DNA of 53,239 nucleotides from an uncultured Eubacteriales bacterium. Its GTDB lineage: Bacteria > Bacillota > Clostridia > Oscillospirales > Ruminococcaceae. The notes beneath the pieces are model-generated. The model was not told the DNA's origin, searched no databases, and was given only the letters and a program-made list of their open reading frames with translations. Shown in pieces: positions 49,419 to 53,239 of this stretch (positions are counted from its first letter, which is position 1; each line of letters starts with the position of its first letter). The stretch spans positions 1 to 53,239 of the forward strand of contig OMXI01000013.1 in assembly GCA_900314975.1 (NCBI GenBank), read 5' to 3'. Both the position numbers and the translations under genes were made by a program.

Positions 49419-50710
49419 AAAAGCTTTGGCACAAGCTTAAAAGCATAGGCTTTGTCTACATTGTCGGCGGCTTGATAATAAGCGGCATAGCGCTGCTGAT
49501 GACAGTCGGGCTGACAGCCGTTATATCAGAGCAGGATGGCACCCCCTCGCACCGCAAAGCGATAATGATAGCTGCATATGTATTCGGCGGCGTGCTTTCC
49601 GTGCTGATAATGCGCCATACTGTGAGCAAAAAATTCAGAAAGCTGAAAAACTATTACCTTATGGCTTCTGTCATATCCTTTACCGTCTCGCTTATAGCTA
49701 TTGAGATAGCAAGCTTGTTCCTTAACGCAGCGACTGATGCGGTCGAGCCCGAAAAAGCAACAACAAAAGACCTGCTTTTCATTATTGCCATGCTGTTTAT
49801 ATTATTTGCAGTAGGCATATTCGTATTTCTTCTGACGTTCGGTCTGACAACCAAGAACAAGTCAAAGTATATCAGCTACATTTGTGACGAGGTCGGCAGG
49901 CTCGCTGAAAGCAGCGAAAATATCGTCATAGACGAAAAAGGCGGAGACGAGCTTGAAAAGATAAGCGCAAGCATAAACAAGATGTCAAAAGAGCTGAACG
50001 AAAAACGCCAGCGCGAGCGCGAGCTTGAAAACCAGCGCAGCGAGCTTATCACCAACGTTTCCCACGACCTGCGCAGCCCGCTCACTTCGATAATCGGCTA
50101 TGTGCGGCTGCTCAAAGAGAACGGCATTGCCGACGAGCAAAAATTCAACGAGTATATCGAGGTCACAGACAGACGGCTTCAGGGGCTTAACAAACTCGTA
50201 GGCGAGCTGTTTGAGCTTACAAAGCTCGATGCTCCCGACTTCACTATGAACTTTGAAAAAGGCGATGCAACGGGTCTTGTCAAGCAGTTCGGCTTTGAAA
50301 TGGACGCTATCCTTGCACAGCGCGGCTTTTCGCTTGAATGTGATATAGACGATACTCCTTTCGAGATGATGCTCGACTACGAGCGCCTTGCAAGAGTTTT
50401 TCAGAACCTCTTTGCAAACGCCGCAAAATATGCGCAGCCCAATACATCTGTCAGGCTCGCAAGCAAAGTCACCCCCGAAAGTATCACCGTATCGCTGTCA
50501 AACCGCATAGCGCAGGGAGCGTCAGTGGATACCGCAAATATGTTTGACCGTTTTTATAAGGACGACCCCTCGCGCAGCGACAGTTCAGGCGCAGGTCTGG
50601 GGCTTGCCATAGCAAAACGTATTGTCGAGCTGCACAGCGGAAACATCAGCGCCGAATCGCAAAGCGGCATCATAACCATCACCGTAACACTCCCCAAAAA
50701 CCATACATAA
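49415..50710 (+). CDS. Four-helix sensor histidine kinase, VanS/LanK-like
   Basis: 431 residues from the ATG at 49415, which overlaps the regulator stop. Four membrane helices occupy the first 160 residues, with very short outer loops. HAMP-like and coiled segments follow, then HisKA (ITNVSHDLRSPLTSIIGY) and an ATPase domain with VFQNLFANAAKYA and GAGLGLAIAKRIV. The HDLRSPL H-box is typical of kinases that sense antibiotics or cell-envelope stress. Confidence 0.93.
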   Translation: MKKLWHKLKSIGFVYIVGGLIISGIALLMTVGLTAVISEQDGTPSHRKAIMIAAYVFGGVLSVLIMRHTVSKKFRKLKNYYLMASVISFTVSLIAIEIASLFLNAATDAVEPEKATTKDLLFIIAMLFILFAVGIFVFLLTFGLTTKNKSKYISYICDEVGRLAESSENIVIDEKGGDELEKISASINKMSKELNEKRQRERELENQRSELITNVSHDLRSPLTSIIGYVRLLKENGIADEQKFNEYIEVTDRRLQGLNKLVGELFELTKLDAPDFTMNFEKGDATGLVKQFGFEMDAILAQRGFSLECDIDDTPFEMMLDYERLARVFQNLFANAAKYAQPNTSVRLASKVTPESITVSLSNRIAQGASVDTANMFDRFYKDDPSRSDSSGAGLGLAIAKRIVELHSGNISAESQSGIITITVTLPKNHT

Positions 50711-50714
50711 AACC

Positions 50715-50750
50715 AACCCCACCCGATTCACAGAACCGAGTGGGGTATCT
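50715..50750. terminator. Bidirectional terminator between kinase and diguanylate cyclase
   Basis: CCCCACCCG pairs with CGAGTGGGG (one bulge) between the two convergent genes, with ATCTTT beyond. Confidence 0.7.
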
Positions 50751-51395
50751 TTATGCAAATTTTCTTTCTTTTACTGCTTTTTTCATTTCATACATCTTTT
50801 CATCGGCATTATCCATTACATCCTTGAACGAAACAGAATCCTTCACGCTGTTGTTGTATATACCGTAGCTTAAGCTGCAACCGAAATCGTCATCGTACTC
50901 CTCGTTAAGACGCGGCAAAGCAGCGTACCATTCCTCAGCAATAGCGTCAAGTCCCTGTGCGGACATATTTGTCACTACAACGATAAACTCATCTCCGCCT
51001 ATCCTGTAAAGCTCGCCGTACTTGTGCCAGAAGCTCAATTGCTCCGCAGCTTTGATAAGTACCTTGTCACCCGCGTTGTGACCATGCACGTCGTTCATCT
51101 TTTTCAGGTTGTTCACATCAAAGAATAATACCGAATAATCGCTGTGCTTTTCATATTCAGCGACCTTTGATTCAAGCATAGTGCGGTTGCTGCAGCCTGT
51201 CAGCTTGTCGTGCGTGCCAATTTCCTGTATCGGCTTCATCAGCATCTTCCACGCATTGACGATATTGCACAAACCCATGAACACATATATGCAAATAACG
51301 CTGAACGGCGAGAATATTTCCAGCGCCCATAGCGAAATGATTATCACCGAAAATAAAACGCACCCAAGGATCTGTAAGAATACAAGACGTTTCAA
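50751..51395 (-). CDS. Diguanylate cyclase with two membrane helices
   Basis: 214 residues from a TTG at 51395, chosen for GGAAAGGGGG upstream; another TTG lies at 51431. Two helices (about 4-25 and 30-48) anchor a GGDEF domain: DKLTGCSNRTMLE start, YSVLFFDVNNLKKMND with the metal Asp, and active-site RIGGDEF. No RxxD inhibitory site precedes GGDEF. It should make cyclic di-GMP. No partner phosphodiesterase is nearby. Confidence 0.88.
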   Translation of the reverse strand: MKRLVFLQILGCVLFSVIIISLWALEIFSPFSVICIYVFMGLCNIVNAWKMLMKPIQEIGTHDKLTGCSNRTMLESKVAEYEKHSDYSVLFFDVNNLKKMNDVHGHNAGDKVLIKAAEQLSFWHKYGELYRIGGDEFIVVVTNMSAQGLDAIAEEWYAALPRLNEEYDDDFGCSLSYGIYNNSVKDSVSFKDVMDNADEKMYEMKKAVKERKFA

Positions 51396-51434
51396 GCTGC
51401 CGCCCCCTTTCCGAAGCAAGTATATCTTCAATTT

Positions 51435-51463
51435 ATTATACTACTAATAATCAATTATTTCAA
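51435..51463 (-). promoter_or_regulatory. Promoter of diguanylate cyclase gene
   Basis: TTGAAA (51458-51463), 17-base spacer, TATAAT (51435-51440) reading leftward. Confidence 0.75.
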
Positions 51464-51585
51464 TACCCACCCGACAAAAAAAAGTAATCGTTTCGGTCAT
51501 ACAACAACGTAACAAACAGTAGACAAAACGCTTGCAATTGTTAATTATTCACAAATCGTTATAAATCGTACTGTGCATTATCACA

Positions 51586-51615
51586 TTGACAAAGAATTTA
51601 CAAATATGCTATAAT
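51586..51615 (+). promoter_or_regulatory. Promoter of DUF4236 gene
   Basis: TTGACA (51586-51591), 18-base spacer, TATAAT (51610-51615). Confidence 0.8.
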
Positions 51616-51650
51616 GTTTACAGATATATATTAAAAGCGAGGTGGTACAT

Positions 51651-52361
51651 ATGGGATTTAGATTCAGAAAAAGCATAAAAATTGGAAAGAACACAAGATT
51701 TAATATTAATAAGAAAAGTGTAGGATTCTCTTTTGGCACAAAAGGATTCAGAAGAAGCATCAACACATCTGGCAGAAAAACAACAACCTTCAGCCTGCCT
51801 GGAACAGGCTTATCATATGTAAGCACCAAAAACAGTAAGAATAATAAGAGAAAACCCACAACATCACCGAGTAAAAGTAACAAATCATATATAGTGTCAT
51901 TATTAGCTGCACCATTTTTTATCATTATGATTGTCCTTTCTCTATTTATCGGTTGTTCAGACAATAGTAGCAAGAACAAGGAAACCTCCATTTCATCAAG
52001 CACAGCCACAACAACTACAAGCTCAACCACAACAACTACAAGCACTTCACAAACTACAACATCTCAAACCGAATCAACAACCACAACCCAAACTACTACA
52101 CAGCAATCCTCTACTACACAAGCTACAAGCGAAACAATCCAAGCAATTACATCTGAAACAACGCAGCAAACTGTAACTACAACCCAAGAAACACAAACCA
52201 AAAGTCACTTTGTTCTGAATTCTGGAACAATGAAAGCACATTCCCCTGGCTGTTCATCAATAGAAAAAATCAAAGACATAAACAAAGTTGAATTTGACGG
52301 AACCATTGATGAACTTAAAGGAATGGGTTATCAGCCGTGCGGAAGATGTCATCCGTGGTGA
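51651..52361 (+). CDS. DUF4236 protein with Thr-rich linker and C-terminal Cys motif
   Basis: 236 residues from the ATG at 51651 (GAGGTG upstream). The order is: DUF4236 at the N-terminus (GFRFRKSIKIGKNTRFNINK... TTTFSLPGTGLSYVS), a membrane helix (about 85-106), a Thr/Ser/Gln linker (about 110-185), and a C-terminal small domain HFVLNSGTMKAHSPGCSSIEK...YQPCGRCHPW, which resembles the Ada-like zinc-binding module found at the end of secreted nucleases. The base composition is more A-rich than its neighbours and codon use differs, suggesting transfer. The function is unknown. Confidence 0.82.
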   Translation: MGFRFRKSIKIGKNTRFNINKKSVGFSFGTKGFRRSINTSGRKTTTFSLPGTGLSYVSTKNSKNNKRKPTTSPSKSNKSYIVSLLAAPFFIIMIVLSLFIGCSDNSSKNKETSISSSTATTTTSSTTTTTSTSQTTTSQTESTTTTQTTTQQSSTTQATSETIQAITSETTQQTVTTTQETQTKSHFVLNSGTMKAHSPGCSSIEKIKDINKVEFDGTIDELKGMGYQPCGRCHPW

Positions 52362-52453
52362 AATAATAAACATCAAAAATTCCCTTTTATATTTTTGCGC
52401 GAACTGCAAAAGATATTACTGCAAACCCGAATCGAATAAAAGGAGAATTAACA

Positions 52454-52702
52454 ATGAAAGGTGTAACAACACAGCAGGGCAGAGAGACCCTCAACAGATT
52501 CAAGATGGAAGCTGCAAGCGAGGTTGGTGTAAATCTCAAGCAGGGCTACAACGGCGACCTTACCTCCCGTGAGGCAGGTTCAGTCGGCGGTCAGATGGTC
52601 AAAATGAAAGGTCCCGAACTCCAATTTTTGTTCCCACCACGAAAACTTCGTGCAAACACCGCAGAATCAGCGATTACATACCAGATCGAAATAGTGGCAT
52701 AA
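52454..52702 (+). CDS. Alpha/beta-type small acid-soluble spore protein with unusual C-terminus
   Basis: 82 residues. Residues 12-50 match the SASP family: RFKMEAASEVGVNLKQGYNG with the GPR protease site region, then DLTSREAGSVGGQMVK. SASPs coat spore DNA. Normally the protein ends about 10 residues later in a K-M-I type helix; here a 32-residue extension follows (MKGPELQFLFPPRKL... YQIEIVA) that is not SASP-like. AAAAGGAG precedes the ATG. Replacement of the last codons by a rearrangement or frameshift is likely. Confidence 0.82.
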   Translation: MKGVTTQQGRETLNRFKMEAASEVGVNLKQGYNGDLTSREAGSVGGQMVKMKGPELQFLFPPRKLRANTAESAITYQIEIVA

Positions 52703-52709
52703 TATCAAA

Positions 52710-52745
52710 ACCACCCTGCCCGAAACACAATTCGAGCAGGGTTTT
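52710..52745 (+). terminator. SASP gene terminator
   Basis: ACCCTGCCCGAA pairs with TTCGAGCAGGGT around ACACAA (one mismatch), then TTTTTGG. Confidence 0.8.
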
Positions 52746-52852
52746 TGGCGTTCTTAGGAGTGTAAGATCATTAGAGTAATAATATGAGCTGCGAGTGTGC
52801 TTCAAAGCTCGTATTTACGCAAAAAAATAGGACGCCACCGCAGTGCCGCCCT
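52746..52852. other. Gene-free stretch after SASP gene
   Basis: No ORF with a ribosome site, promoter or strong hairpin was seen. With the flanking terminators and insertion end, most of 52703-53239 carries little coding sequence. Confidence 0.5.
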
Positions 52853-52877
52853 TACAAAAAGCTATAAAGCTTTTTTT
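52853..52877 (-). terminator. Terminator of the small leftward ORF
   Basis: AAAAAGCT pairs with AGCTTTTT around ATAA, with T runs on both strands. Confidence 0.6.
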
Positions 52878-52879
52878 GC

Positions 52880-53128
52880 TTAAGTTTTTTGCATCTCAAG
52901 AACCAACCTCTTGAATTCTTCCTTTGATTTAACAATCTTATACGGTGCATATTCGCCGTATGCTGTAGGTCTGCTGATAACTATTATCTGAATTCCATCT
53001 TTGCTGATAGCATCGTTCAGTTCTTTGGTATAATTAGAAAGCTCTTTTCCGATCCGTGATTTCAAAGCATAACATCCCTGCTTGTTTCTATCCTTCGCAA
53101 CTATATAACCACGACTTATGTCCCCCAC
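52880..53128 (-). CDS. DUF6718-like small protein, 5' end abutting insertion element
   Basis: 82 residues in the open frame. From residue 8 (YIVAKDRNKQGCYALKS... VISRPTAYGEYAPYKIV) it looks like a small conserved protein family that I place, with moderate confidence, as DUF6718. Members normally start within one or two residues of YIVAKD. Here the first seven codons (GTG start, MGDISRG) read into the hairpin end of an IS200/IS605-like element, and no ribosome site is visible. The native start has therefore probably been displaced and expression may be lost. The function is unknown. Confidence 0.6.
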   Translation of the reverse strand: MGDISRGYIVAKDRNKQGCYALKSRIGKELSNYTKELNDAISKDGIQIIVISRPTAYGEYAPYKIVKSKEEFKRLVLEMQKT

Positions 53129-53239
53129 CTCTTAGGCGGTGGTCATCTTAGTCTTTCGGTGGTGGGAATGAATCCCCCACCGAAACCCTAAGCGGCTAAC
53201 GCCCAGTCGTGCTTGAATGACGGGGCGATGCCCCTTATT
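53108..53239 (-). mobile_element. Right end of IS200/IS605-type element with omegaRNA-like hairpins
   Basis: The final 130 bases hold three compact hairpins: CCACC/GGTGG (53125-53142), CGGTGGTGGG/CCCCCACCG (53158-53183) and GGGGC/GCCCC (53222-53234). This is the layout of the 3' end of tnpB elements, where a structured guide RNA scaffold overlaps the end of the tnpB gene. The outer boundary (about 53108-53115) is uncertain. The adjoining bases TTATATAG would be the guide if the scaffold is real. The rest of the element lies beyond the window. Confidence 0.6.
53188..53239 (-). CDS. Partial CDS, possible TnpB C-terminus
   Basis: One leftward frame reads RGIAPSFKHDWALAA and stops at 53188-53190, within the hairpin scaffold. 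This is where tnpB genes normally end. Too short to identify by itself; support comes from the surrounding hairpins. Confidence 0.4.
   Translation of the reverse strand, partial: IRGIAPSFKHDWALAA

Overview
The window looks like chromosomal DNA from an anaerobic, spore-forming Gram-positive gut bacterium of the Oscillospiraceae, most likely Ruminococcus or a close relative. The basis is protein style (Thr-rich and Ser/Asp-rich lipoprotein linkers, a two-gene SufC/SufB-type Fe-S system, a cysE-cysS T-box, EpsC-type CysE), strong AGGAGG ribosome sites, TTGACA-17-TATAAT promoters, and spore genes (spoVT, spoIID-like, an alpha/beta SASP). No rRNA, tRNA or CRISPR array was seen. The species call is inference.

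Layout. 1-4.2 kb: the first genes of a leftward phage-tail-like operon and a rightward Y-family polymerase/YolD pair, both with two LexA-type boxes on their promoters, either side of spoVT. The polymerase has lost its 5' end. 4.2-10 kb: PNPOx-like protein, lipoprotein, GNAT, glycosyltransferase, M15 peptidase, GH13 amylase and ZIP transporter. 10.3-13.6 kb: two zinc-ribbon membrane paralogues (one with an in-frame stop), gap, and an orphan kinase-like protein without its phospho-accepting His. 13.6-18.3 kb: SurA-like lipoprotein, degenerate cyclophilin, and cysE-cysS behind a Cys T-box. 18.5-29.4 kb: pgsA, rimO, recX, recA, prmC, DUF1385, a kinase/regulator pair with a beta-propeller-like lipoprotein, and citrate synthase. 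29.5-35.2 kb: a TetR operon, spoIID-like gene, galE and sufCB. 35.4-44.9 kb: greA-lysS, a phenylacetate-CoA-ligase-family gene, an acyl-ACP thioesterase, a small membrane protein with a hairpin between its ribosome site and start codon, a candidate small RNA, a deformylase-like gene, a uracil/xanthine permease and a wholly disordered lipoprotein. 45-53.2 kb: DUF3737 protein, aldo/keto reductase, ABC transporter with two-component system, diguanylate cyclase, DUF4236 protein, SASP, and the right end of an IS200/IS605-type element abutting a small ORF.

How parts work together. Four LexA-type boxes tie the left edge to the SOS response, and recA-recX lies 20 kb away without such a box in view. 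cysE and cysS are controlled together by charging of tRNA-Cys. A TTAA(R)CGT(R)(Y)TTAA operator occurs at both the tetR gene and the aldo/keto reductase 15.6 kb away, suggesting one regulon. The ABC transporter, response regulator and kinase at 46.9-50.7 kb resemble a peptide-antibiotic sensing and immunity module.

The observations most worth following are the independent small RNA of two tandem hairpins at 41.46-41.65 kb, the ribosome site-hairpin-AUG leader at 40.74 kb, and the SOS-controlled tail-protein operon at the left edge. Several conserved proteins also lack key residues: the polymerase Asp, the kinase His, the SpoIID Glu, the cyclophilin Arg and the deformylase Gln.
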